64,000 bases of DNA from Tetrahymena thermophila SB210. Taxonomy: Eukaryota; Ciliophora; Oligohymenophorea; Hymenostomatida; Tetrahymenidae. Of this stretch, positions 11,742 through 23,803 are shown one piece after another (within the stretch, counting starts at the first letter, position 1; each line of letters starts with the position of its first letter). The DNA is taken from the NCBI RefSeq assembly GCF_000189635.1, contig NW_002476185.1, forward strand, positions 124,001 through 188,000, in the 5' to 3' direction. A program made the translations under genes and the position numbers. Below the pieces are notes generated by a model. It was not told where the DNA came from, searched no databases, and was given only the letters and a program-made list of their open reading frames with translations.

Positions 11742-14700
11742 ATGAACCCAGTCATATCTAAGTAGGTTAATGTAAATAGCCCTCAGTACTTTTTAAGAAA
11801 TGAAAAAAAGAACATAAGAAACCTTTCACCAAGCTATCAGCAAGTTAAAAAGTAGAATACATCAATGCCAACAGCTGCAATTTAAGAATAAAATGAATTA
11901 CATTAAAGCGTACCCACTAATTTATTAGAAATATAATAGAAATAAAAAGATTTATATGAGTTGTAAGAAAAAATGTAAGAAACTCTATCTAAAAGTATAG
12001 ATAAAGCTAAGGTATAGAATTCATCTGCTATCTATTCAAAAGGATAACCTAATTTAGCTGGCAAATCTCCAATAAAAAATGATAATCAAATTATTCGCAA
12101 AAAAGTAAATCAAGATATCGCAAAATCAGATTAGAAAAACTAGGGAGAAACAAAATCTCGCAGTAAGAGTAATAATGCTTCTATGAATAGCAATTCATTC
12201 AACAAAATACACTCCCAGTCATTTAAATCTTCAAACACACCTTAAATTTTATAAAATATTTACACACACAAAAGAGCAGTATAAAACAATCCAAATTCAG
12301 ATAGTAATATATAGGAAGAAGCAAACCAGACAAATCACGACGTAACTTTAGAATCTTTTTATAGAGAAATAGAGAAGAACAAGGAGTATTTATCAAATTA
12401 AAGAGCATATACTTCTGTTTCTCCAATGGCTATTGATAGAAAACTGCTTTCAACTTTGTAAAAAAATAATTAAAAAGTCTTATAAATATATTCGTAAGTA
12501 TAAAATTAAATGAAGCGTAGAGGAGTTTCTCCAAATTAGTAAAATAAAAAACAGTAAATAAAACCATCCCCTGCAAAAACAGATAATAGAAAAGTACTCT
12601 ATGAGTCTTACTCTTAAGAAAAAATATAAAAGATTTTACAGGGAGGATAAATATTAGATAGTATAAACTAAGAAGTAGTATCCAATAATAACTAAATAGA
12701 TAGTAGAAAAGCTTCACCTTTATTTGGAGGTAGAAATGAAGAAAATAGTGCCAATAATCGTTCTAGCTAAAATTCAAGCACTCTTAATTAGTTAAAAAGC
12801 CAGCTAACAGATAGTCCAATAGAGTAATTATTTTATTACTTATTTCTATTATTTTATTTTTGTGTTATGAGTTTCCATTATGAGATAGAAAATAAATAGA
12901 TTATTTTAATACAGGCAAATAAATAAACAATTAAAATTTCAGTATTAACTTTGAATTTTTTATTTTCTATTTCTAAACAATTAGTAAAATAAGTGATACT
13001 TAATTAAAGTAAATAATATCCACATCATTCATAATTTTATCTTTTTACATAATTATTGATTTATTTATTTAAAAAACATCTAAAAAAAGTAAGGAAAGCA
13101 TTTACTATCTTAATTTCTCTTTGATTTAAGATATTATGTTATTTTTAAATAAACACAAAAATTTTTATCATTTATTTTAAATGCTTTTCATTACATACAC
13201 AAATTAACTTGCCTCAAATCTTTATATGGGTTGAATTAAGCAAATTATTTAAGAACCTTGTTAACTTTTCTTAATTATTTAGTTAATAATTCAATACAAT
13301 TCCAAGCATCCCTTCATGTTTAGGGACAGGCTAATTTGTGACACTTCCTAATGATTGTTTTAATAGTATAAATACTTCAGGGAATGTCCACAAAGAGAAG
13401 GTTAGGAATCATCACGGTGCATCTAATATAAACGGTTAGTAGTCAAATCTGCAATTCATAGGTAAGTATAAGCCTTACTCAGACAGCAAAGGCAAGACTT
13501 AAATAACTTCATTAACCAAGTTTATGAAAAAATTGAATAATGAATAGTATTAAGGGTCAAGCTAACTCTATTAATAGCTACAAAAAAGCTAAAAAATAGC
13601 ACAGGAATAATATAGAAATATGCTTATTTCACCATCAAGAAAAACATAATAGTTTTTTGGATAGAATAGTGCAAAGGAGTCATTTATTACTCCAACAAGA
13701 AAATAATCTGTGCCTAAAGATCCAACTCCTGAAAAGGCTTAATAATAAAAAGCAATTTCCCCTTCAAATAGACCTTTTATAGTTAAAGGAAGTAAATCTA
13801 ACAATGAAACTCCTAAAAACCAAGAATCTAATTTTTAGTTTAGTCAACACATTGAAGTAAATTAAAATGTCAATGCCTAAAATATAAAATAACCTAAGGA
13901 AACTTAATAAAAGCAAAATTTAAAAGGGCCAACCAATAATTTAATCATAATAAACAATAAAAAGAATTAATAAATAAACTAAGCGAAGTAGAAAGATATA
14001 AATTATGCAGTGTAAAATACTTCACAGTAAAGTAATTAAGTAGTTGAGCATATTTAACAAGTTCAATAAAGCACTATTGAAAATGGTTAAATTTAGCAAT
14101 AAATTGAAAGATTGAATGAATAGAATAAAATAAAAGATTAGTAAATAGAGTATCTTAACCATTAAGTTAAATATTTAATTGAGTAGATAACCAGATAATC
14201 TTAATTAGTAAACGAAGAGGAACATTCATTATCTAATTATAATGCACAATCCTTTGATTATAAATCATAAGATAGATAAAATAGCTCAAGACAATAACAT
14301 TAAAACGAACTATAATCAAATTATACTTCAACATAAAAGCATGAAGAGGAATTTTATAGTGATAGAAATAATCACAATATTTTTTTAAATGAATAAAATA
14401 AGATAACACTTATATAAGAAGCATCATTTAGATAAAGTCTCAATTTGTAAGCTCAATAATAAAATGAATAACAAGAATAAAATCAACAGATAACAAATTT
14501 AAATCAAAATCAATTTTAAGAATTGATAAAATAATATTATATTCTGAATCAAAAGTAGACTACTGATAATGTTGATCATCCAGTAAATTAAAATGATCAT
14601 TATGAAAACTAAATATAGCAATATAGCCAATAAAATTAAGAATAATAGTAACAATAATAATATTCTCATTCTAATGTGGCTGTTGAAACTAGAATTCACC

Positions 14701-15416
14701 AAAAACAATTGTCATTTTCTGCTTAAGAATAAGCTAACAAAGAAGAAGAGTAAGAACAAGAATAAGAATAGAATTTTTAAGATGAAAGCTAATATCATTA
14801 AGTTGAAGCATAAAATCAATAGGCTGAATATTCTTATGAGAACTAAGAGATTTAGAGTGAGCCATTAAACGAAAACTCAATCCAATAATTAGAAAAAAGA
14901 TGTAAAACAGAGGATGATTATCTTGATGATAATAACACTTTCAACTATAATGATTCAATTCACACTAATTCTAATAATATCATATTAACACCAAAATCTA
15001 TAGAGCCTAACTATTAATAACATAACTAGGATAATAATCAAATTTAATAGATTTAAGAAAAGTCATAGTCTTAAACCAGCAATCAAAATTAAAATGAGCA
15101 AAAATAAGAAGAATAAAACTAAATAGGGGATATTAAAATTTTAAATAATTTTTAGCCAAGGTTATCAGAGTCGTCTGAGTTAAAAAATTCAGTTAAATCA
15201 GTTCAAAATGGAAATTATAATTCTGAGGTTAATAATTTAGAAGAAAACTTAGTAATTTAAAAATCTCATTCAGAAAACCATGGTAAAGAAGATGATCATG
15301 TTGTACCATACAAAACCCCTCATGAAAGATCTATGTAATAGCCATAATATGAATAAAATATCTAAAATGAATTATAAAAGGAACATCCTCAACAAAACTA
15401 AGATTAATAAATTTGA
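11742..15416 (+). CDS. large Q/N-rich low-complexity protein (internal junction unresolved)
   Basis: Two strongly coding blocks lie in line. Block 1 runs from ATG 11742 (MNPVISKQVNVNSPQYFL) to about 12830 and block 2 from about 13273 to the TGA at 15414-15416. Both are rich in Gln (many TAA/TAG codons), Asn, Ser and Lys and contain Ser-Pro/Thr-Pro sites such as LISPSRKTQQF and FITPTRKQSVP, likely kinase targets. Block 2 has no in-frame ATG until 13524, yet codes well before it (NTIPSIPSCLGTGQF, VRNHHGASNINGQQS). A good 3' splice site (TTAATTATTTAG) ends at 13272. I therefore favour one gene with an intron of roughly 450 nt, but the 5' splice site could not be fixed, and two adjacent genes remain possible. 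There are no membrane segments and no recognisable domain. Function unknown; such Q/N-rich proteins may be disordered or aggregation-prone. Confidence 0.6.
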
Positions 15417-16307
15417 AGCAAATTTAAATTAATTCATTTATAGATTTAAAATTTATTATTATTAATTATTGTAAAATAAAAATTATTTTTATAAGTAAAT
15501 AAAAAACTTTTTTGTATTTATATTTTAAAGAAATTAAAATTATATTTTTAGTTAATTTCAACATATTTTATTATTTGTTTATTAGTTTGTTTTAACAAAA
15601 ATTATTTAAAAAAAAATAATAATTTTTATTATCTAAAAAAGAAATTCAAATTTATGATTTTTATTTCTGTCAAAATTTTAGTGTAAATAAATAAATAAAT
15701 CAAGTTACAAAAACAAAGTTATAATTTTTAAAAATAAATTAAATTAATTATTTATGAAAGTTAATAAAAAAATAAATTTAAAAATTCATAAAAATATTAA
15801 TTTTATTATCTTAATAAACAAATAAGATTTTTATAATTAAAGAAATTTTAATATTAATAATAAATAATACCTTACCTGTAAGTTATTTGAAATAAAATAA
15901 ATTAATACTTTTAATTTTTTGTATTTTTAAGAAATATTTTCTTAAAATAGATTTATTTTTTTTAAAGAATTAAAATATATATTCAATTAATTAAACATCA
16001 AAAAAAATTTATTTAATTAAAATAATAAATTTAAGAAGCACAAAGTATATCATCCACTTAATAATGGAATTTATTTTTAAAACTTTTACATAAACATTTA
16101 AAAATTATATAAATGATTATTAGAAATAATAAAAAATAGTGATTACAAAGAAAATATATTTATTTATTTGTTATCATTCAATAAACAATTAAAAATGTAA
16201 ACAACAAATTTGAAAAATATAAAACTGAAATTAATTTTTTACTAATCAATATTTTATTGATAATAATACTAGTCTTTTGATTTTACTTAATCGATTGAAC
16301 ATTTACC
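15417..16307. other. intergenic, convergent genes
   Basis: About 890 nt of very A+T-rich sequence between the stop of the Q/N-rich gene and the stop of the minus-strand LRR gene, so it should hold two facing 3' ends. No gene was seen. Confidence 0.5.
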
Positions 16308-17822
16308 TCATTTCTCTCCGTTATAGCTGGTTCCACCTTTTAAGTAAAATAAATAAATTTTAATTTTTTTGTAATACTTTTAATAATTAAAAGCTTACTT
16401 TAAGTCTATTCTAAATGAAATAAGAACTTAGTTTTATTTAATTTACTCACAAAATTTAATGATTCCTTCTTATTTGATGCCACAATCACTATTGTAAAAA
16501 AATAAATTATTTTTTTGAATAAGAAATTAACAAGAAAATAAACTATTTTAATCTATTTAAATGAACTAATTTATATACCCAGTTACCTTACTTAAATACT
16601 AAGATACTTTACAGTCTTGCAACTAAATAATTAATTTCCAATTGATTAAAAACCTTAAGATCCTATTTAATTATGCCTTTATTTGTAAATAAAACTAAGA
16701 AAAAAACTAAATTAGTTTAAAAGTTTTATACTCTAATCCTAAATGTAGTTTGTATAATTTTTGACAATTAAAAAGAGAAATAGCCAACTATTAACACCCT
16801 TAATAATCAATCATATTATTTCTATTTAAAATTTAAAAATTATAGATTAATTTTTCAATATTATTTATTAATTACCCAAGATGCAACACAACATTATCTA
16901 AATTAAAGCAACTTTGTAGTTTCTAACCAAGTAAAATTGCTCCTTGAGAAGTTAAATCAATTTTGCTTAATTATTTATGATTATCATTTATGTATTTAAA
17001 ATCAAAGTTATTACTAGAAGTCTAAACTTATGGAACTAAGGTTAACAAGTTCATTTAGACATTCAGAGAACTTGACTACACCTTCTGAGCCAATTTTTTA
17101 ATTATAGCTAATGTAGATTGAGTAAATATTTTTAATTAAAAATTTTGATTTACCTCAAGCATATATCCAAAGAAGATAATTTTTTACATTTTTTTAATTA
17201 TTTCCCTAAACTTTCAGCACCTATACTGCATATTATATTTTCACTATAAAATAGTATTAAAATTATGTACATTAAAACAATCAAATTTTACCTAATACTA
17301 AATTTTAAATATTAGAGTTTGTTTAATTTACCTAAATCAAAACCACAAACTCCTTCTGAGTCAATCAAATTATTACTATAAAATCAAATAATTTAATCTG
17401 AAATAGTTAAAATAAACTTAAATTACTTCAAATTTAAACTAAATTTTTCTAAATTTTAATATTTTGTTAAGTGATATAATAATCTAATTGCATATCTCGA
17501 TCCCATTCTCTTATAACTAAAATAAATATTTTTAAATTAAAAAATAATTTAAAAATCTAATTTAATGTGCATTCTCCTTAATTAAGAACCAAAGTTTTAA
17601 TAATTTAGGTATTAATTTTTTTAAAAAAATTAGGGTATTAATATAAATAATCATTAATTTAGTAGAATGTTCAGTATATAATTTTGCAATATTTTTCTTT
17701 TGATTAGGTAAATTATTATTTAATTCAAAGATAATTAGTATTTTAATCATTATAATTAAAATCTAAAAATAATACCTTTTATCAACATCCATAACTTTAT
17801 TTTAACTGAGCTTATTTCCCAT
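16308..17822 (-). CDS. leucine-rich-repeat protein, intron-rich (LRR gene A)
   Basis: On the minus strand ATG 17822 gives MGNKLSQNKVMDVDKR and then a GT at 17775. MGNKLS fits an N-myristoylation signal, so membrane anchoring is possible. Short exons downstream, each about one LRR long, read NLIDSEGVCGFDLG, ICSIGAESLGKQLKKCKKL, IGSEGVVKFSECLNELVNL, IDLTSQGAILLGQKLQSC, NNMIDYQGCQQLAISLF and SDCGIKQEGIIKF. They share the pattern I-x-D/S-x-G-x4-L-x2-L-x2-C/L-x-N/K-L. Each is followed by GTAA or GTAAA and an A+T-rich intron of some 50-100 nt. The last exon reads GGTSYNGEK then TGA (16308-16310). Individual splice sites between the repeats were not all resolved, and the second exon near 17.5-17.7 kb is unclear. 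LRRs bind proteins; no enzymatic domain was seen. Confidence 0.65.
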
Positions 17823-17974
17823 TTATATATCAATTTTTTTTTTTAGGTTAATAATTTTTATTAATCAAATAAAATGAGAATTTTTTTAACTAAATAAAAG
17901 TTTGAAAAATTATTTAAAATCTAATTTGCATACTTAAGACATAAATTTTAAACATTTAAATAACTATCTTTTAT

Positions 17975-20574
17975 TCAATTGCAAAGAATTAATCTAGTAG
18001 ATTTCTTTAATTTCGTTATTATTTGTTTTCTTGCTTTAATATTCTAGATTGGAAAGCTTAATTAATTAATTAAAAATATTTATTGAGTTAATATAATAAA
18101 AAATTACTTAAATTGTAATGAAATTGCCTATAGTTATCTACATTTTGAGATTATAATTGCAAATCTTAGCAATGAACTAGCTTCAACTAAACACTAGCTA
18201 ATATAATTAATTTTGAATATTTTATTTAAAATATTATGAGTAAAATAAATAATCAAAAAAAACTAATCATTTTCTTGAAATTAAATTGATAAACTTTGCA
18301 TTATTTTTAATTTGAAATTTATTCAGATATTTTGAATTTATTCAAATTAAATAATTTAAAAATTTTTGATTGAAAATTTTACTATTCAATTTTAAAAACA
18401 TTTAATAAAAATTAATACTTTTTTAAATGGAGTTAAATTCAAATATTTTAATATTTTTAAATATTAAATTAAATAATAAACTTACCTTATGTCAAGCTTA
18501 AAATATTTTAAATTGAGAATATTTTAAATATTCTGTGCTAAAATTTAAAGACTCTCTCCTATCTGCTAGTTGTAACTTATAATTTCATAATATTAAAATT
18601 TATCTAGATTTTACAATATTTAAATAATTTATTACATTATGCTTAGCTCAAGACTTTGCAAATCTTTTAGAAATTTAACAGATTCAGCAAAAGAAATAAT
18701 TCCATTTTATTTGATTTAGTTTCGACTTTTTTAAGTAAATAATTTTTTACTTTGTATTAATTTTAATCATTTTAATTTACTCAAAATTTAATTTGAGAAC
18801 TTTTAATTTATTTAGATGAGAAATCGCTTATGATAATTTTATGAAACCTTAATCGCTAATTGAATTATTTCTAAAAACAAAGTTAAAAATTTCTTAGCTT
18901 TTCCAAAAATAATACTCAAATTTCAGTTATAGTTGCTCTAAATTAGAAATTAACTATATTTATCCGGCTAAGTTCTCAAGTTGGGAATTAGATATGTTAT
19001 TATAGCTTTAAATAAAAATATTTAATTTTTTACAAAAAGTAAAGAACAAATTACGATAAACTTAGATTCAATTTAATTAATGATTTGCAATTCAGTAAGT
19101 TTTTAACACTTTTAGAATAATCGCATAAATTATTTTATCCACCAAAAAGTCCACTTTTTATAAAAATATATTAAAAAATTAATTTCTAATTACAAAAATA
19201 AATTTACTCTATATTAATACTAAAATCCTAAAGTTATGGAAGCTTAGATAAGTTAACAATTGAATCTTCAATATGATTTAATGAAATTTGCTTATTCCCT
19301 CTATTAAAAAAAGCTTTAATTATTTATAATCATTAATACAAATATTATTTTACTAAATTGATAAACTTAAAATTGCAAGATTTGAACACTTTGAAATATC
19401 TTATCCAAAACTAATTAAGTCACAACCCTTAATAGAGTTAAAGCTGAATTTAAAAAAGATAAAAGTTAAAAGAGGAGAAACTGTAAATTGTTAATTTACC
19501 TGACATTCAACTCAAGACTTTTTAAACTTTAGCAGTTTGAAAGATTCTTTGCAATTTGAATAATTCCATCTTCTATCATATTATTTCTAAAATATCTTAA
19601 ATTAAACAAATTTTATCAATATAAAAACAATTTCACTTAAGCATTAAAGAAAATGTTTGAAGATTTGCACATCTTGAGAGATTGTCTACTAACAAAAAAA
19701 TTGATTTTTTTGTCTAATTTGTTCCTCTTTTTTTAAAAAATTAGTTGATTTCTTGATATCATGAATAGTATTTACTAAAGATTTAATTAGAGTTATTATA
19801 AATTTTATAATTTCTAGATATTTTAAGCCAGAACTTCTGTTCCTAACAAACCTATTCTATTTTCTCTAAGGAATTAAAAAAATAAATTCTCAAAAATTAA
19901 AATATAAATAAATAAATATTTACGCTATTACTAATCTAAATTGTTCCAACTTATTGCAAGTACATATTCCATTAAAAAGACTTAAAACATCTTTTTCTAA
20001 AATTGAATTATTTCTAAAGATAATATTATTAGATTAAGAATAAAAATTAAAGCTATTTTATTACTAAAGGTCTAAATCTAAAATCTTAAGGTTTACACAT
20101 TTTGATATTTTTGTTCCTAAATCTATGATACTATCCTATGAACTCTCTTCAAACCTAATTAAATTACAAGATATTAAAAAATAATGAATTTGTAAATTTA
20201 AATAATAAAAACGCTTTGTAAATATTTAGTATATTAATGAGCTCATAGTTTTATGATTCAAACTTTTGATTAAAAATAATAAATTAATAATTTATTATAA
20301 TTATTTTCAAAAATTTTTACTTCTTCTACACGAGAAACTTTATTATTTATAGCTAAAAACATTTTTTTAAGAATTGGACAATTTACTTTATTTAATGTTT
20401 TAATTAATTAAGGATTATTTTTTTTATCTTGAAAGAAATTAATATATAAAAATTCATTATTTTTTTTGAGAAGTTAAGCTATTTATAATAAAATTAAAAG
20501 TATTTTATTTAGAGCAATTCGTTCAAATGCAAGTAATTTTTATAAATAATTAAATCATTCAAATAAAAGTTGCC
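17975..20574 (-). CDS. leucine-rich-repeat protein, intron-rich (LRR gene B, 5' end uncertain)
   Basis: A second minus-strand LRR gene lies head-to-tail with LRR gene A. Repeat-bearing exons in order read LIKTLNKVNCPILKKMFLAI, KISKCVNLKILDLDLQ, VLSLFNGICTCNKLEQFRL, MIEDGIIQIAKNLSNCQSL, LISFGQDISKCSNLAILSL, KFLKDLQSLELSIM, GESLQILAQNIQNILNLKY and EASSLLRFAIIISKC. The last coding piece is probably the basic KARKQIITKLKKSTRLILCN ending at TGA 17975-17977, an arrangement like the tail of LRR gene C. The first exon begins near 20574 after a possible 3' splice site (TTTTTATCAG). No convincing initiator ATG was found in the 265 nt between it and the kinase-TPR stop, so the start is open. Introns are about 50-200 nt. 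No kinase or other enzyme domain was seen. Probably a protein-binding scaffold; partner unknown. Confidence 0.6.
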
Positions 20575-20840
20575 CTGATAAAAAATCAAACAAAATCAAT
20601 AATATTTTATATAATTTATACAATAATATTTAAGTTAGTTAGTTAATTAATTAATTAATTTTTTAAGATAATAAAATAAGATATTTTGTTAATTTTTATA
20701 GTATTTTGCGATATTAACAATATCTTTATATAAATTAATTAATTTCAGTGAAAATTTTTATTTTTAAAATAATTTTTATTTTTTTATTTATTTAGTCAAT
20801 AATAAGATTTGGCATAAGAATTTGTTTTTTTTATTTGCTT

Positions 20841-23803
20841 TCACCAAGATTTTTATAAAGATTAATCATTTTACTACTTATCAATTTATTATTTGGTGTC
20901 AGAACTAGATGATTTTTAGAATGGAATTTACTACTTATCTTTCTAGATGTTGCATTCTGCTAACTACTGTTAATATTTATTGACTTGATCAAACTATTTT
21001 AATAAAACATACTTGCTGATTATATTTTATAATATAGTTTTCACATAGGGGTGATTTTTATCATAGAGACTCTCATACATTTAAAGTGATTAAAGTTAAT
21101 ATTTGATAGCTTATTAAATATTTCCTATCCTTGCGTATCTTTCACCTACATTATTTAATGATTATGCTATGCTAGGATTGTTAGCTTGAAATATTCTTTA
21201 TTTCATTTCTAGTGATAAAAGTTAATATTTTAAAGCATTTTCTAAATCTCCAATTTCATCATATCTTTTACCCACACTATTCATGCAACATGCTTTATGA
21301 TAATTGTCATCATGAAAAAGCTTTTTATACATTTTTAATGCTTGCAGTTAATGCGTTAATGCAACTTATTTTTGGTCTAGTTATGCATATCTTTCTCCTA
21401 CATTCTCCAATGAAGATGCAATATAAATGTGATTTCCTTTTAGTAAAGCTTTACGCATTTCTAAACTTTCTTTTTGAAAAGTAAGGGCTTTTTAATAATC
21501 TTTAAGCTCTGCATATCTTTCACCAACACTGTCAAGTGATTAAGCTGTACTTAAGTTATTTCCTTAATAAAATTATTTTCTAATTTCTAAAGATTTCAGT
21601 TAATAAGACAGACCTATTTATGGTCTGTTTAGCTCTGCATATCTCTATCCTATGTTATGGAGAGTTTATGAGAGTTTAGGATGGTTTGGAGGATATATTC
21701 CTTCTTTTACTTTTAGAGCCTCTAATTAATATTATAAAGCTTTTTATGGTTATCCTATTTTAGAATATAGTTACCCTAGATTATGAAGAGAAGTAGCTAT
21801 CATGGGATGATCATGGCTGTAAAGCAGTCTACTCATTACCAAAGCTTATGTTAAGTAGTTTAATGCAATAGTATTTTCTCCTATCTCATCATATCTTTTT
21901 CCTACATTATTTAAGCAAGCCGCTATTTCAGGATGATTTTCTTCTAATATCTCTTTATACATATTTAAAGCATCTAATTAAAATTGTAGTGCGATTTTAG
22001 GCTAATTTAGCTTTGCATGAAGTCCTCCAATAATATTCAAACAATTTGCTATTGATTGATGGTTTCCTTGATATAAAGCTTGTCTCATTTTAAGAGACTA
22101 ATTTTGATATTTTAAAGCCTTTAAATATTCTCCCTATTCTGAATACCTCTTTCCAATGTTACTCAAACAAATGTAAATGGAAGGATGAGCATTTTTATAC
22201 AAAAATTTATTCATTTCAAGAGATTTTATTTGAAATTCTAAAGCTGCTTAAGTGTTTCCTAAAATTGCATATAATTCTCCTAAATATTATTGTAAGAAGT
22301 AGCTAATGACTGATGATTTTCAGTAAATATTTTTTTATACAAATCTAAAGCTTCTTACTGATATTTAAGAGCATTTTTTATTTCCCCTAAATCAAAGAGA
22401 CATATTGATATCTGCTGAATACAATCTGGAATATTTTTCATTTGCTGAAAAGGTATTTTCGAGCTTAGTAAAAGAAAATCTATTTATGCTGCATCAATTT
22501 AGTCTTTAAAAAGGATGATATTACACAAGTGTAACCGAGTTTATAAATGAAGTTAGCTGTATATCTTTTTAGCTTTTAATACAAATGGTATATCTTTTTT
22601 ATTGTCATATTTATTAGATGAAATAATTTTATTTATTTTCTCTAAATAAAAAGCTGAAATATTTTTTAAGTCCTAATGCAGTACTATCTCATAAATCGAT
22701 TGAATTAAATCTAAGCAGTCTATCCGATCATTGCATGAATTAATAATCATTCGACTTTCTATAATTTATACTAATTCTTATAAGAAGGGACTATTAAAAT
22801 TTTTTTCATTCTAACAACTTCTGTAGAAATAAATTAATCTTTAAAAAGTTTTCCCCAGAGAATAAATATCACCTTTATAATTAGAGATGCTTTGCTATGT
22901 AAGTTATTCAGGTGGACTAAAGTAAAGGGTATAGCCTTTAATCTCAACTTCGCTACCTTTAAGCTTGCCAGATATACCAAAATCAGTGTAAACATAATTA
23001 CCCAGCATCGTTTTTAGTATGTTTTAAGGTTTGATATCTTAGTGAATGATATTGTGTGCTCTTAATTCTATCAATCCATCAATAAGATCAAATAAAATTT
23101 AAGCAAAATGAGCTTATGTAAACAAACAATTATTTTATAGCATTTATCGCAATTCTTCCTCTAAGCTTTTTTCACACTATTCTATGATTATAATACAAAC
23201 AGATTCAGAATCAATGTAAATTAGATCATAGAATTAAATTATATTTATAGGATATGATATTGATTTAAGTAAATTGTATTCATTCATTTAATCTTAATAA
23301 TCTGTTGAGTCAGATTTTATAATTTTAAATACTCTATCTTCTATCTTTCCTCCATCGCTTTAATGATATCCTTAAAATATATCTGATTATCCTCCAGAAG
23401 TTAAATAGCGCTTTATATAGTAGTGCTTTTCTTCCATGGTCATTACAATCAGATCTAAATAATCTTTGGTAAATTTTAAGTTTTACTTCTTCAATTCATA
23501 AATTAGTTCTTCCTAACTCTAACTTAATTTTTTTTTCTTATCATGAATAAATATTTATTTTTTAATTTTTTTATTCCTTTTATGCACAGTAAGAAAATCT
23601 GTACAAAATGGTGAGCAAATAAGCTAACAATCAAAGGCTTAATTGCACTCAATTTCATTTATGATTAATTTTGTTTTCTCATATTCTTATACAGTTTAAT
23701 TAAGATTGTGATCTGTTAGAAGTATTTCAAGCGATTCAAACGTTGATTATGATTGGTTGATTATTTATTCTTATTATCTTTAACAATCTAGATGTGAATT
23801 CAT
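20841..23803 (-). CDS. protein kinase with C-terminal KLC-type TPRs (frameshift at about 22281)
   Basis: Minus strand, ATG 23803, TGA 20841-20843, no intron needed, about 987 codons. Residues ~1-110 contain a short Cys/His stretch (CNQAFDCQLICSPFC). Residues ~128-320 form a kinase: Gly loop LTSGGQSDIF, VAIK-type lysine in RVFKIIK (Lys160), catalytic loop HQDIKPQN (HRD to HQD, Asp255 kept), DFG in YTDFGISG and an APE-like SPPEQ. The core residues are present, so it may be active. From ~residue 400 come about a dozen 42-residue TPRs of the kinesin-light-chain kind, for example NNVGERYA, ALKMYKKLFHDDNY and SLEMRKALL. The TPR frame is broken once: after SLATSYNNI two surplus bases (22281-22282), or one missing base, precede GELYAILGNT. 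This is either a sequence error or a real lesion. The tail is Q/S-rich. It lies upstream of LRR gene B on the same strand. Confidence 0.85.

Noticed and set aside
14593-14868. Frame overlapping the Q/N-rich gene on the + strand (and one opposite at 14499-14708)
   Set aside because: Both are shadows of the long Gln-rich frame, which has the local codon character and continues for kilobases.
17562-17750. 62-codon minus frame within LRR gene A
   Set aside because: No LRR pattern and no homology to neighbouring repeats; probably intron sequence, though one exon of this gene must lie near here.
20636-20664. TTAG/TTAA microsatellite-like run
   Set aside because: Short simple sequence in an A+T-rich spacer, expected by composition; not a telomere or chromosome-breakage motif.
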